NCBI GenBank assembly: GCA_037953745.1
Contig: JBAKBP010003169.1
Location: forward strand, 62,001-126,000
DNA: 64,000 nt
Direction: 5' to 3'
Source of the DNA: Lithodes maja
Lineage: Eukaryota > Arthropoda > Malacostraca > Decapoda > Lithodidae
Part shown: positions 42,227 to 55,256 of the stretch, piece after piece
How the letters are laid out: the number at the start of each line of letters is the position of its first letter
Numbering within the stretch: position 1 is the first letter of the stretch
Program-made: the position numbers and the translations under genes
Notes under the pieces: model-generated
The model's database searches: none
Told to the model about the DNA's origin: nothing
What the model saw: only the letters and a program-made list of their open reading frames with translations

Positions 42227-44054
42227 TTATAAAAACAAACACAGACTATACCATTATCTATCTCTTTTATATAAACAAACATAGACTATAACATTATCTA
42301 TCTCTTTTATATAAACAAACATAGACTATAACATTATCTATCTCTTTTATATAAACAAACATAGACTATAACATTATCTATCTCTTTTATACAAACAAAC
42401 ATAGATTATAACATTATCTATCTCTTTTATATAAACAAACATAGATTATAACATTATCTATCTCTTTTATATAAACAAACATAGACTATAACATTATCTA
42501 TCTCTTTTATATAAACAAACATAGACTATAACATTATCTATCTCTTTTATATAAACAAACATAGACTATAACATTATCTATCTCTTTTATATAAACAAAC
42601 ATAAATTATAACATTATCTATCTCTTTTATATAAACAAACATAGACTATAACATTATCTATCTCTTTTATATAAACAAACATAGACTATAACATTATCTA
42701 TCTCTTTTATATAAACAAACATAGACTATAACATTATCTATCTCTTTTATATAAACAAACATAGACTATAACATTATCTATCTCTTTTATATAAACAAAC
42801 ATAGACTATAAAATTATCTATCTCTTTTATATAAACAAACATAGACTATAACATTATCTATCTCTTTTATATAAACAAACATAGACTATAACATTATCTA
42901 TCTCTTTTATATAAACAAACATAGACTATAACATTATCTATCTCTTTTATATAAACAAACATAGACTATAACATTATCTATCTCTTTTATATAAACAAAC
43001 ATAGTTTCTATAACATTATCTATCTCTTTTATATAAACAAACATAGACTATAACATTATCTATCTCTTTTATATAAACAATCATAGACTATAACATTATC
43101 TATCTCTTTTATATAAACAAACATAGACGATAACATTATCTATCTCTTTTATATAAACAAACATAGACTATAACATTATCTATCTCTTTTATATAAACAA
43201 ACATAGACTATAACATTATCTATCTCTTTTATATAAACAAACATAGACTATAACATTATCTATCTCTTTTATATAAACAAACATAGACTATAACATTATC
43301 TATCTCTTTTATATAAACAAACGTAGACGATAACATTATCTATCTCTTTTATATAAACAAACATAGACTATAACATTATCTATCTCTTTTATATAAACAA
43401 ACATAGACTATAACATTATCTATCTCTTTTATATAAACAAACATTGACTATAACATTATCTATCTCTTTTATATAAACAAACATAGACTATAACATTATC
43501 TATCTCTTTTATATAAACAAACATAGACTATAACATTATCTATCTCTTTTATATAAACAAACATAGACTATAACATTTTCTATCTCTTTTATATAAACAA
43601 ACATAGACTATAACATTATCTATCTCTTTTATATAAACAAACATAGACTATAACATTATCTATCTCTTTTATATAAAAAAACATAGACTATAACATTATC
43701 TATCTCTTTTATATAAACAAACATAGACTATAACATTATCTATCTCTTTTATAATTATAAACAAACATAGACTATAACATTATCTATCTCTTTTATATAA
43801 ACAAACATAGACTATAACATTATCTATCTCTTTTATATAAACAAACATAGACTATAACATTATCTATCTCTTTTATATAAACAAACATAGACTATAACAT
43901 TATCTATCTCTTTTATATAAACAAACATAGACTATAACATTATCTATCTCTTTTATATAAACAAACATAGACTATAACATTATCTATCTCTTATATAAAC
44001 AAACATAGACTATAACATTATCTATCTCTTTTATATAAACAAACATAGACTATA

Positions 44055-44141
44055 TCAAGATAAGCGCTTGTGAATCCTCGAAGGAGGAGATACGGGCGCT
44101 ATATAAGTAACCAGAAGATTATTATTATTATTATTATTATT
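44055..44141 (+). mobile_element. Short SINE-like insert in the satellite
   Basis: About 86 bp containing AAGCGCTTGTGAATCCTCGA and GGGCGCTATATAAGTAACC, ending in (ATT)n. GCGCTATATAAGT followed by ATT repeats is a common 3' end of short retroposons in marine invertebrates (from memory). Satellite resumes directly on both sides. Confidence 0.7.
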
Positions 44142-47100
44142 ATAACATTATCTATCTCTTTTATATAAACAAACATAGACTCTAACATTATCTATCTCTT
44201 TTATATAAACAAACATAGACTATAACATTATCTATCTCTTTTATATAAACAAACATAGACTATAACATTATCTATCTCTTGTATATAAACAAACATAGAC
44301 TATAACATTATCTATCTCTTGTATATAAACAAACATAGACTATAACATTATCTATCTCTTGTATATAAACAAACATAGACTATAACATTATCTATCTCTT
44401 GTATATAAACAAACATAGACTATAACATTATCTATCTCTTTTATATAAACAAACATAGACTATAACATTATCTATCTCTTTTATATAAACAAACATAGAC
44501 TATAACATTATCTATCTCTTTTATATAAACAAACATAGCCTATAACATTATCTATCTCTTTTATATAAACAAACATAGACTATAACATTATCTATCTCTT
44601 TTTTATAAACAAACATAGACTATAACATTATCTATCTCTTTTATATAAACAAACATAGACTATAACATTATCTATCTCTTTTATATAAACAAACATAGAC
44701 TATAACATTATCTATCTCTTTTATATAAACAAACATAGACTATAACATTATCTATCTCTTTTATATAAACAAACATAGACTATAACATTATCTATCTCTT
44801 TTATATAAACAAACATAGACTATAACATTATCTATCTCTTTTATATAAACAAACATAGACTATAACATTATCTATCTCTTTTATATAAACAAACATAGAC
44901 TATAACATTATCTATCTCTTTTATATAAACAAACATAGACTATAACATTATCTATCTCTTTTATATAAACAAACATAGACTATAACATTATCTATCTCTT
45001 TTATATAAACAAACATAGACTATAACATTATCTATCTCTTTTATATAAACAAACATAGACTATAACATTGTCTATCTCTTTTATATAAACAAACATAGAC
45101 TATAACATTGTCTATCTCTTTTATATAAACAAACATAGACTATAACATTGTCTATCTCTTTTATATAAACAAACATAGACTATAACATTATCTATCTCTT
45201 TTATATAAACAAACATAGACTATAACATTATCTATCTCTTTTATATAAACAAACATAGACTATAACATTATCTATCTCTTTTATATAAACAAACATAGAC
45301 GATAACATTATCTATCTCTTTTATATAAACAAACATAGACGATAACATTATCTATCTCTTTTATATAAACAAACATAGACGATAACATTATCTATCTCTT
45401 TTATATAAACAAACATAGACTATAATATTATCTATCTCTTTTATATAAACAAACATAGACTATAACATTATCTATCTCTTTTATATAAACAAACATAGAC
45501 TATAACATTATCTATCTCTTTTATATAAACAAACATAGACTATAACATTATCTATCTCTTTTATATAAACAAACATAGACTATAACATTATCTATCTCTT
45601 TTATACAAACAAACATAGACTATAACATTATCTATCTCTTTTATACAAACAAACATAGACTATAACATTATCTATCTCTTGTATATAAACAAACATAGAC
45701 TATAACATTATCTATCTCTTGTATATAAACAAACATAGACTATAACATTATCTATCTCTTGTATATAAACAAACATAGACTATAACATTATCTATCTCTT
45801 GTATAATAAACAAACATAGACTATAACATTATCTATCTCTTGTATATAAACAAACATAGACTATAACATTATCTATCTCTTGTATATAAACAAACATAGA
45901 CTATAACATTATCTATCTCTTTTATATAAACAAACATAGACTATAACATTATCTATCTCTTTTATATAAACAAACATAGACTATAACATTATCTATCTCT
46001 TTTATATAAACAAACATAGACTATAACATTATCTATCTCTTTTATATAAACAAACATAGACTATAACATTATCTATCTCTTTTATATAAACAAACATAGA
46101 CTATAACATTATCTATCTCTTTTATATAAACAAACATAGACTATAACATTATCTATCTCTTTTATATAAACAAACATAGACTATAACATTATCTATCTCT
46201 TTTATATAAACAAACATAGACTATAACATTATCTATCTCTTTTATATAAACAAACATAGACTATAACATTATCTATCTCTTTTATATAAACAAACATAGA
46301 CTATAACATTATCTATCTCTTTTATATAAACAAACATAGACTATAACATTATCTATCTCTTTTATATAAACAAACATAGACTATAACATTATCTATCTCT
46401 TTTATATAAACAAACATAGACGATAACATTATCTATCTCTTTTATATAAACAAACATAGACGATAACATTATCTATATCTTTTATATAAACAAACATAGA
46501 CTATAACATTATCTATCTCTTTTATATAAACAAACATAGACTATAACATTATCTATCTCTTTTATATAAACAAACATAGACTATAACATTATCTATCTCT
46601 TTTATATAAACAAACATAGACTATAACATTATATATCTCTTTTATATAAACAAACATAGACTATAACATTATCTATCTCTATTATATAAACAAACATAGA
46701 CTATAACATTATCTATCTCTTTTATATAAACAAACATAGACTATAACATTATCTATCTCTTTTATATAAACAAACATAAATTATAACATTATCTATCTCT
46801 TTCATATAAACAAACATAGACTATAACATTATCTATCTCTTTTATATAAACAAACATAGACTATAACATTATCTATCTCTTTTATAGAAACAAACATAGA
46901 CTATAACATTATCTATCTCTTTTATAGAAACAAACATAGACTATAACATTATCTATCTCTTTTATATAAACAAACATAGACTATAACATTATCTATCTCT
47001 TTTATATAAACAAACATAGACTATAACATTATCTATCTCTTTTATATAAACAAACATAGACTATAACATGATCTATCTCTTTTATATAAACAAACATAGA

Positions 47101-49003
47101 CTATAACATTATCTATCTCTTCTATATAAACAAACATAGACTATAACATTATCTATCTCTTCTATATAAACAAACATAGACTATAACATTATCTATCTCT
47201 TCTATATAAACAAACATAGACTATAACATTATCTATCTCTTTTATATAAACAAACATAGACTATAACATTATCTATCTCTTTTATATAAACAAACATAGA
47301 CTATAACATTATCTATCTCTTTTATATAAACAAACATAGACTATAACATTATCTATCTCTTTTATATAAACAAACATAGACTATAACATTATCTATCGCT
47401 TTTATATAAACAAACATAGACTATAACATTATCTATCGCTTTTATATAAACAAACATAGACTATAACATTATCCATCGCTTTTATATAAACAAACATAGA
47501 CTATAACATTATCTATCGCTTTTGTATAAACAAACATAGACTATAACATTATCTATCGCTTTTATATAAACAAACATAGACTATAACATTATCTATCTCT
47601 TTTATATAAACAAACATAGACTATAACATTATCTATCTCTTTTATATAAACAAACATAGACTATAACATTATCTATCTCTTTTATATAAACAAACATAGA
47701 CTATAACATTATCTATCTCTTTTATATAAACAAACATAGACTATAACATTATCTATCTCTTTTATATAAACAAACATAGACTATAACATTATCTATCTCT
47801 TTTATATAAACAAACATAGACTATAACATTATCTATCTCTTTTATATAAACAAACATAGACTATAACATTATCTATCTCTTTTATATAAACAAACATAGA
47901 CTATAACATTATCTATCTCTTTTATATAAACAAACATAGACTATAACATTATCTATCTCTTTTATATAAACAAACATAGACTATAACATTATCTATCTCT
48001 TTTATATAAACAAACATAGACTATAACATTATCTATCTCTTTTATATAAACAAACATAGACTATAACATTATCTATCTCTTTTATATAAACAAACATAGA
48101 CTATAACATTATCTATCTCTTTTATATAAACAAACATAGACTATAACATTATCTATCTCTTTTATATAAACAAACATAGACTATAACATTATCTATCTCT
48201 TTTATATAAACAAACATAGACTATAACATTATCTATCTCTTTTATATAAACAAACATAGACTATAACATTATCTATCTCTTTTATATAAACAAACATAGA
48301 CTATAACATTATCTATCTCTTTTATATAAACAAACATAGACTATAACATTATCTATCTCTTTTATATAAACAAACATAGACTATAACATTATCTATCTCT
48401 TTTATATAAACAAACATAGACTATAACATTATCTATCTCTTTTATATAAACAAACATAGACTATAACATTATCTATCTCTTTTATATAAACAAACATAGA
48501 CTATAACATTATCTATCTCTTTTATATAAACAAACATAGACATAAACATTATCTATCTCTTTTATATAAACAAACATAGACTATAACATTATCTATCTCT
48601 TTTATATAAACAAACATAGATTATAACATTATCTATCTCTTTTATATAAACAAACATAGACTATAACATTATCTATCTCTTTTATATAAACAAACATAGA
48701 CTATAACATTATCTATCTCTTTTATATAAACAAACATAGACTATAACATTATCTATCTCTTTTATATAAACAAACATAGACTATAACATTATCTATCTCT
48801 TTTATATAAACAAACATAGATTATAACATTATCTATCTCTTTTATATAAACAAACATATACTATAACATTATCTATCTCTTTTATATAAACAAACATAGA
48901 CTATAACATTATCTATCTCTTTTATATAAACAAACATAGATTATAACATTATCTATCTCTTTTATATAAACAAACATAGACTATAACATTACCTATCTCT
49001 TTT

Positions 49004-49151
49004 AGGTAACTGTCTTCGTGGTGCGATGCATAAGGTGTTGATTTTCGGTGTGAGCATCCTGGATTCGAATCCACGGACTGCCACATGTGTTTGTAAATTT
49101 CATTAATCGATTTTAGGAGTATAGTTGGTTGTTGGAAGGAACATAATAATA
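49004..49151 (+). mobile_element. tRNA-derived SINE insert in the satellite
   Basis: About 148 bp. Box-A-like TGGTGCGATGCATAAGGTG (49020-49038) and box-B-like GGATTCGAATCC (49071-49082) are properly spaced; the acceptor arms do not pair well. A unique body follows to AACATAATAATA. Not a working tRNA gene. Confidence 0.65.
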
Positions 49152-50945
49152 TAAACAAACATAGACTATAACATTATCTATCTCTTTTATATAAACAAAC
49201 ATAGACTATAACATTATCTATCTCTTTTATATAAACAAACATAGACTATAACATTATCTATCTCTTTTATATAAACAAACATAGACTATAACATTATCTA
49301 TCTCTTTTATATAAACAAACATAGATTATAACATTATCTATCTCTTTTATATAAACAAACATAGACTATAACATTATCTATCTCTTTTATATAAACAAAC
49401 ATAGATTATAACATTATCTATCTCTTTTATATAAACAAACATAGACTATAACATTATCTTTCTCTTTTATATAAACAAACATAGATTATAACATTATCTA
49501 TCTCTTTTATATAAACAAACATAGACTATAACATTATCTATCTCTTTTATATAAACAAACATAGATTATAACATTATCTATCTCTTTTATATAAACAAAC
49601 ATAGATTATAACATTATCTATCTCTTTTATATAAACAAACAGATTATAACATTATCTATCTCTTTTATATAAACAAACATAGATTATAACATTATCTATC
49701 TCTTTTATGTAAACAAACATAGACTATAACATTATCTATCTCTTTTATATAAACAATCATGATTATAACATTATCTATCTCTTTTATATAAACAAACATA
49801 GACTATAACATTATCTATCTCTTTTATATAAACAAACATAGACTATAACATTATCTATCTCTTTTATACAAACAAACATAGACTATAACATTATCTATCT
49901 CTTTTATATAAACAAACATAGATTATAACATTATCTATCTCTTTTATATAAACAAACATATACTATAACATTATCTATCTCTTTTATATAAACAAACATA
50001 GACTATAACATTATCTATCTCTTTTATATAAACAAACATAGATTATAACATTATCTATCTCTTTTATATAAACAAACATAGACTATAACATTACCTATCT
50101 CTTTTATATAAACAAACATAGACTATAACATTATCTATCTCTTTTATATAAACAAACATAGACTATAACATTATCTATCTCTTTTATATAAACAAACATA
50201 GACTATAACATTATCTATCTCTTTTATATAAACAAACATAGACTATAACATTATCTATCTCTTTTATATAAACAAACATAGATTATAACATTATCTATCT
50301 CTTTTATATAAACAAACATAGACTATAACATTATCTATCTCTTTTATATAAACAAACATAGATTATAACATTATCTATCTCTTTTATATAAACAAACATA
50401 GACTATAACATTATCTATCTCTTTTATATAAACAAACATAGATTATAACATGATCTATCTCTTTTATATAAACAAACATAGACTATAACATTATCTATCT
50501 CTTTTATATAAACAAACATAGACTATAACATTATCTATCTCTTTTATATAAACAAACATAGATTATAACATTATCTATCTCTTTTATATAAACAAACATA
50601 GATTATAACATTATCTATCTCTTTTATATAAACAAACAGATTATAACATTATCTATCTCTTTTATATAAACAAACATAGATTATAACATTATCTATCTCT
50701 TTTATATAAACAAACATAGACTATAACATTATCTATCTCTTTTATATAAACAAACATAGATTAAAACATTATCTATCTCTTTTATATAAACAAACATAGA
50801 CTATAACATTATCTATCTCTTTTATATAAACAAACATAGACTATAACATTATCTATCTTTTATATAAACAAACATAGACTATAACATTATCTATCTCTTT
50901 TATATAAACAAACATAGATTATAACATTATCTATCTCTTTTATAT

Positions 50946-53516
50946 AAGAACATAAGAACATAAGAAAATGGGAGTCTGCAGAAAGCCGATTGGCCTAAGC
51001 AAGGCAGATCCCTGTCCCACACAATCCCAATTACAAAGCCCAATTATAGGCTCAACACTCTAATATCCTGAGGATCATCTTACCAAAACGGTTAGAGATT
51101 AACGCAGGATTACGGGGGTCTGCAGAGCGCTGATTGGCCCAACCCTGCTGATCCCCCTTCACACCCAACCCTTCTCGTCCATATGCTTATCCAATTTTAT
51201 CTTAAAGCTCCCTATCGTTTTTAATCCCACTATAGCACTTGGTAGTCCATTCCACCCATCTACAACTCTTTTACCAAACCAATATTTGCCTATATCTTTT
51301 CTGAAACGAAATTTATCTAATTTGAAACCATTGGTACGAGTTCTTTCGCTATCACTGAGCTTTAGTACATTTGTCATGTCCCCTTTGTTAATCCCACTAA
51401 CCCACTTGAACACCTCTATCATATCCCCTCTAACTCTGCGTCTCTCTAACGAATGTAAGCCTAATTTCTTCAACCTTTCTTTATACGGAAGATTTCTAAT
51501 ATTATGGATCATTTTTGTCATTCTACGTTGTACTCTCTCCAATGAATCTATGTCCATTCTGTAATAAGGACACCAAAATTGAACAGCATAATCCATATGG
51601 GGTCTCACTAATGACAAGTAAAGTTTTAAGATAACATCAGCAGTTCTGTTACTTACACTCCTTGAGATGAACCCGAGAATCTTGTTTGCCTTGTTTCGAA
51701 CGCTTATACACTGTTGTCTAGGCTTCAAATCATTGCTAACAAACACACCTAGATCTTTCTCACAATTCGAGTTTTCTAATTCCACATTAGCTAGTTTATA
51801 TTTAACATTTGTATGCATCTTCCCTATCTTTAATACCTTGCATTTGTCAATGTTAAACTTCATCTGCCAATTTACTGACCATTCGTGTAAGGTATCTAGA
51901 TCCCTTTGGAGGCACTCTATATCTCTATCTGAATCAATTGTTCTCCCCATTTTGGTATCGTCTGCAAATTTACTTATCCTACTAGTTATACCTAAATCAA
52001 GGTCATTTATGTATATAACAAACAACAGGGGACCTAATACAGATCCCTGGGGGACACCACTTTTGACTGCTCCCCATTCTGACTTCGTACCATTTATGCT
52101 GACTCTCTGCTTCCTACCAATTAGCCATGACCTAATCCATCCCAACAACGCCCCACCTATTCCATGGGCCTCAACCTTTCTCATCAATCTCTCATGGGGG
52201 ACTCTGTCGAAAGCTTTACTGAAATCTAAATATATTATATCATATGACTTGTCATTATCTACTGCTTCATATACCTCTGAGAAAAAAACTAAGCAAATTA
52301 GTAAGGCAAGAACGTCCCTGAGTGAATCCATGCTGAGAAGAATTTATTAAATTAAATGTATCTAAGTGGTTTCTAATTTTACTAGCAATAATTGACTCTA
52401 GTAGCTTTCCTATGATTGATGTAAGACTAATGGGACGGTAATTGGATGCTATTGATTTGTCACCTTTTTTGAAGATCGGAACTACGTTTGCAAGCTTCCA
52501 AGCTTCTGGAACTATACCTGTCTCCAATGACTTGTTAAATAAAAATGTTAATGGGTAACTTAACTCATCCCTACATTCTTTTAATACTCTAGCATATACC
52601 TCATCAGGACCAGGCGATTTATGAGGTTTCAGTCTGTCAATTTCCTTAAGCACATCATTTCTACTTATAGTAACCGTACTTAACCTATTTTCTATACTAT
52701 CGCTATATACCTTACGGACTTCTGGAAACTGTGCCAAATTTTCATTAGTGAAAACGGAAAGAAATTGACTATTTAATGTACTGCACATTTCTAAATCATT
52801 TTCTGTCATTTCTCCTGTCGAAGTTTTAAGGGGACCAATTACATCTCTAACCTTGGATTTATATAGTTGGTAAAAAGCTTTAGGATTATTTTTTGAGTCA
52901 TTGGCTACCTTAATTTCATAATTTCTTTTTTCTTTCCTAATATCCTTTTTTACCTGTCTTGATAGATTCTGATAGTAAGCAAGTAGGTGAATTTCGCCTT
53001 TTCTAATTTTTCTATATATTCCTCTCTTTTGTCCTAGAAGATCTAATAGTCTATTATTCATCCATTTGGGTTGGTTCTGTGTTGATCTAAATTTTCTTTT
53101 GGGGATGTATTTATTTTGTGCATTGAATACTGACTTGATAAAATTATCGTATGTATCTACCAAGGTTGACGTCTCTTCCTGACTTAAGATGACAGGTGCC
53201 TGAGAAGGGGTACACTCATTTGGACACCTGGATCGACTTAATTTTTTGACCATAGGGTCCGCTAATAGGGCTCTTCTTAACCCCCCATAATTGGCTTTTC
53301 TAAAGTCAGGTATTAATGTTGTATTCTCTCTGGTATTACCTTTCCATTGTATATTAAAATACACAGAATTGTGGTCACTATTTCCTAGGTGGTCCCCTAT
53401 CTCTACATTATTTACCATATGTTCATTGTTACTGAAAACTAAATCGAGAATATTATTACCTCTAGTCGGCGTATCTATGAATTGAAATAAAAAACTATCT
53501 TGTACTACCTCTATAA
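50946..53516 (-). mobile_element. LINE family A copy A3, inside the satellite
   Basis: Minus-strand copy with a tail of AAGAACAT-type repeats at 50946-50965, 3' UTR and ORF2 back to a point matching A1 position about 4728. At the 5' junction the satellite-like ATAAAC is shared by LINE and target, suggesting microhomology joining. It is nearly identical to A1 (the RT parts differ by very few residues). Confidence 0.92.
51159..53516 (-). pseudogene. LINE-A ORF2 with one frameshift
   Basis: Two overlapping open parts, 52267-53516 and 51159-52331, in different frames. The break lies in an A/T homopolymer near 52282-52288, where this copy has seven A (plus strand) against six T in A1. The RT motifs SKAFDRVPH, GVPQGSVLGPLLF and FADD are all in the second part and intact. 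The endonuclease N-terminal catalytic residues are lost by truncation; the SDH motif remains. Confidence 0.9.
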
Positions 53517-53519
53517 ACC

Positions 53520-53920
53520 TCTATAAACAAACATAGACTATAACATTATCTATCTCTTTTATATAAACAAACATAGACTATAACATTATCTATCTCTGTT
53601 ATATAAACAAACATAGACTATAACATTATCTATCTCTTTTATATAAACAAACATAGATTATAACATTATCTATCTCTTTTATATAAACAAACATAGACTA
53701 TAACATTATCTATCTCTTTTATATAAACAAACATAGACTATAACATTATCTATCTCTTTTATATAAACAAACATAGACTATAACATTATCTATCTCTTTT
53801 ATATAAACAAACATAGACTATAACATTATCTATCTCTTTTATATAAACAAACATAGACTATAACATTATCTATCCCTTTTATATAAACAAACATAGACAA
53901 TAACATTATCTATCTCTTTT
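53520..53920. repeat. 40-bp satellite, right part (about 10 monomers)
   Basis: Same monomer as 42227-50945, resuming after LINE A3 and ending at the start of the duplicated block. Confidence 0.97.
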
Positions 53921-53925
53921 TCTCA

Positions 53926-54327
53926 AGCTGAGTCAAGGAGAAATATACCCACTCACTTACGACATAGGCCTACAGTAATATAGAAATTTATATAATTTAT
54001 CAACTAAGTTAAGTTAGCCCGAATTTCGTAAGCAAAAAAATATAGCTATTTCTTAAAGGTAATCGGTTAAGTAGATCAATTAATTTGAATTTTCATTTAC
54101 ACTACCGGTATCTAATTGTTGAATTTAAAATAGGCTACTGTTTATTTTGAACTTAAATGAACCTGTTATCATTATATGTTTTCAAATAATATTATTTGTA
54201 ATATATCTTACACGAAACTTTTGCAATTATTGATTTACAATCAACACCCCCAGTACATACTTACTCATAGTAGACCTAATCTGCTCGTAGATATTAATGT
54301 TGTATATCTTAAAACTAGAGTCTGTCT

Positions 54328-54377
<50 letters not shown>

Positions 54378-54578
54378 AATTGCTCCGAAATAATTATATC
54401 TATATGAATTTATTATTTATTGTAGGCCTATTTGTTGTAAATCAAAGATATGTATAGCTATAGATATGCAGAAAGAAAGTATGAATATTAGGACCAAGAT
54501 CTAGATATCTTGGTATAGATACTATATAAGTACACTATAATTACACTATATTTACATTTAACCTAACTTAACTCAATC
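53926..54578. other. Unassigned AT-rich stretch of duplicated block, copy 2
   Basis: Counterpart of 437-1383 without the TTAA element. Contains a (GA)n tract at 54331-54375. No gene seen. Confidence 0.6.
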
Positions 54579-54778
54579 TTTCTTCTATTCAACAGCTGAA
54601 CTCTGGAACTCTCTCACAGAATCAGTCTTTCCCTCTTCATATGACTTCAATTGCTTCAATCTCTGTGTCCAGGCATTTTGGCTCGAATGTTCCTTGATTT
54701 TGGCCATGTCTCTCTTTCAACTCTGGGGGAGGCACTCGCCACAGGCAATTCTGCCTTTTGTCTCCCCCACTCACATGG
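54579..54778 (+). mobile_element. LINE family C 3' fragment (copy 2)
   Basis: Counterpart of 1384-1579, differing by a few bases. Confidence 0.75.
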
Positions 54779-54930
54779 GCGAAAATACCAATATTTGGGC
54801 GAAGGAACTTCCTCGTTTGGGCGAACGAACTTCATTGATTGGGCGAATGGACCTTCTCGTTTGGGCGAACGGACTGCAAAGTGTGGGAGGATGAACTTTG
54901 GGCGAAAAGACTCGTGAGCGAAATGACTGT
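54775..54930 (+). repeat. GGGCGAA minisatellite (copy 2)
   Basis: Counterpart of 1576-1735, with the same unit order. Confidence 0.75.
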
Positions 54931-54936
54931 AAACCC

Positions 54937-55003
54937 TTGAAACCATTTGAACAGGTTATGTCGCCGTTCTTTAGCTTTAATACCTCATCTCTATCGCCCT
55001 TAT
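54937..55003 (-). mobile_element. LINE-B minus fragment, left piece
   Basis: Left part of the fragment seen intact at 1738-1852. It ends with the target-site copy CTTAT (54999-55003) beside the Gypsy-type element; the right piece starts at 60619. Confidence 0.7.
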
Positions 55004-55225
55004 TATAATAATAATGTATACACCACTATTGTCCAACACCATATGCACCACAGACACTTTAGACTTGCGGGCGCCTCTGGCACCCAGGCCTGTGGAGGCA
55101 GCAAGTCCTTCAGTTCACACCAGACTCTGACAGAACCAACTAGCGTCTCGGCGCTCCTGTACTCAACCCTAGCCAATAAAGGATTGAAGAGTACTGGTGT
55201 TATATCTCCATTCATCTTTATTATA
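55004..55225 (+). repeat. 5' LTR (222 bp)
   Basis: Starts TATAATAATAATG and ends CTTTATTATA, so the ends are an 8-bp perfect inverted repeat (TATAATAA/TTATTATA) in place of the usual TG...CA. Contains AATAAA at 55175-55180. Confidence 0.92.
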
Positions 55226-55243
55226 TGGCGCAGTGTATATCAG
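55226..55243 (+). other. Primer-binding site
   Basis: TGGCGCAGTGTATATCAG begins at the first base after the 5' LTR. TGG fits pairing with a tRNA CCA end. I cannot assign the tRNA. Confidence 0.7.
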
Positions 55244-55256
55244 TATCTGAACCTAC

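Larger units (their letters stand above)
42227..50945. repeat. 40-bp satellite array, about 212 monomers
   Basis: Head-to-tail 40-bp monomers. Key segments: TATAAACAAACATAGACTAT then AACATTATCTATCTCTTTTA. Most monomers are identical or differ at one base; the first monomer (42227-42266) is more divergent, as expected at an array edge. Variants occur in consecutive runs, and at 49320-49560 and 50280-50480 a GATTATA variant alternates with the standard GACTATA, giving an 80-bp dimer. Two small inserts (44055-44141 and 49004-49151) interrupt it. The open frames here are meaningless. Confidence 0.97.

Noticed and set aside
42227..50945. Regular 40-bp periodicity resembling a CRISPR array
   Set aside because: There are no spacers: the whole 40-bp unit repeats head to tail, it is palindrome-poor, and no cas-like gene exists in this eukaryotic setting. 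It is a satellite.
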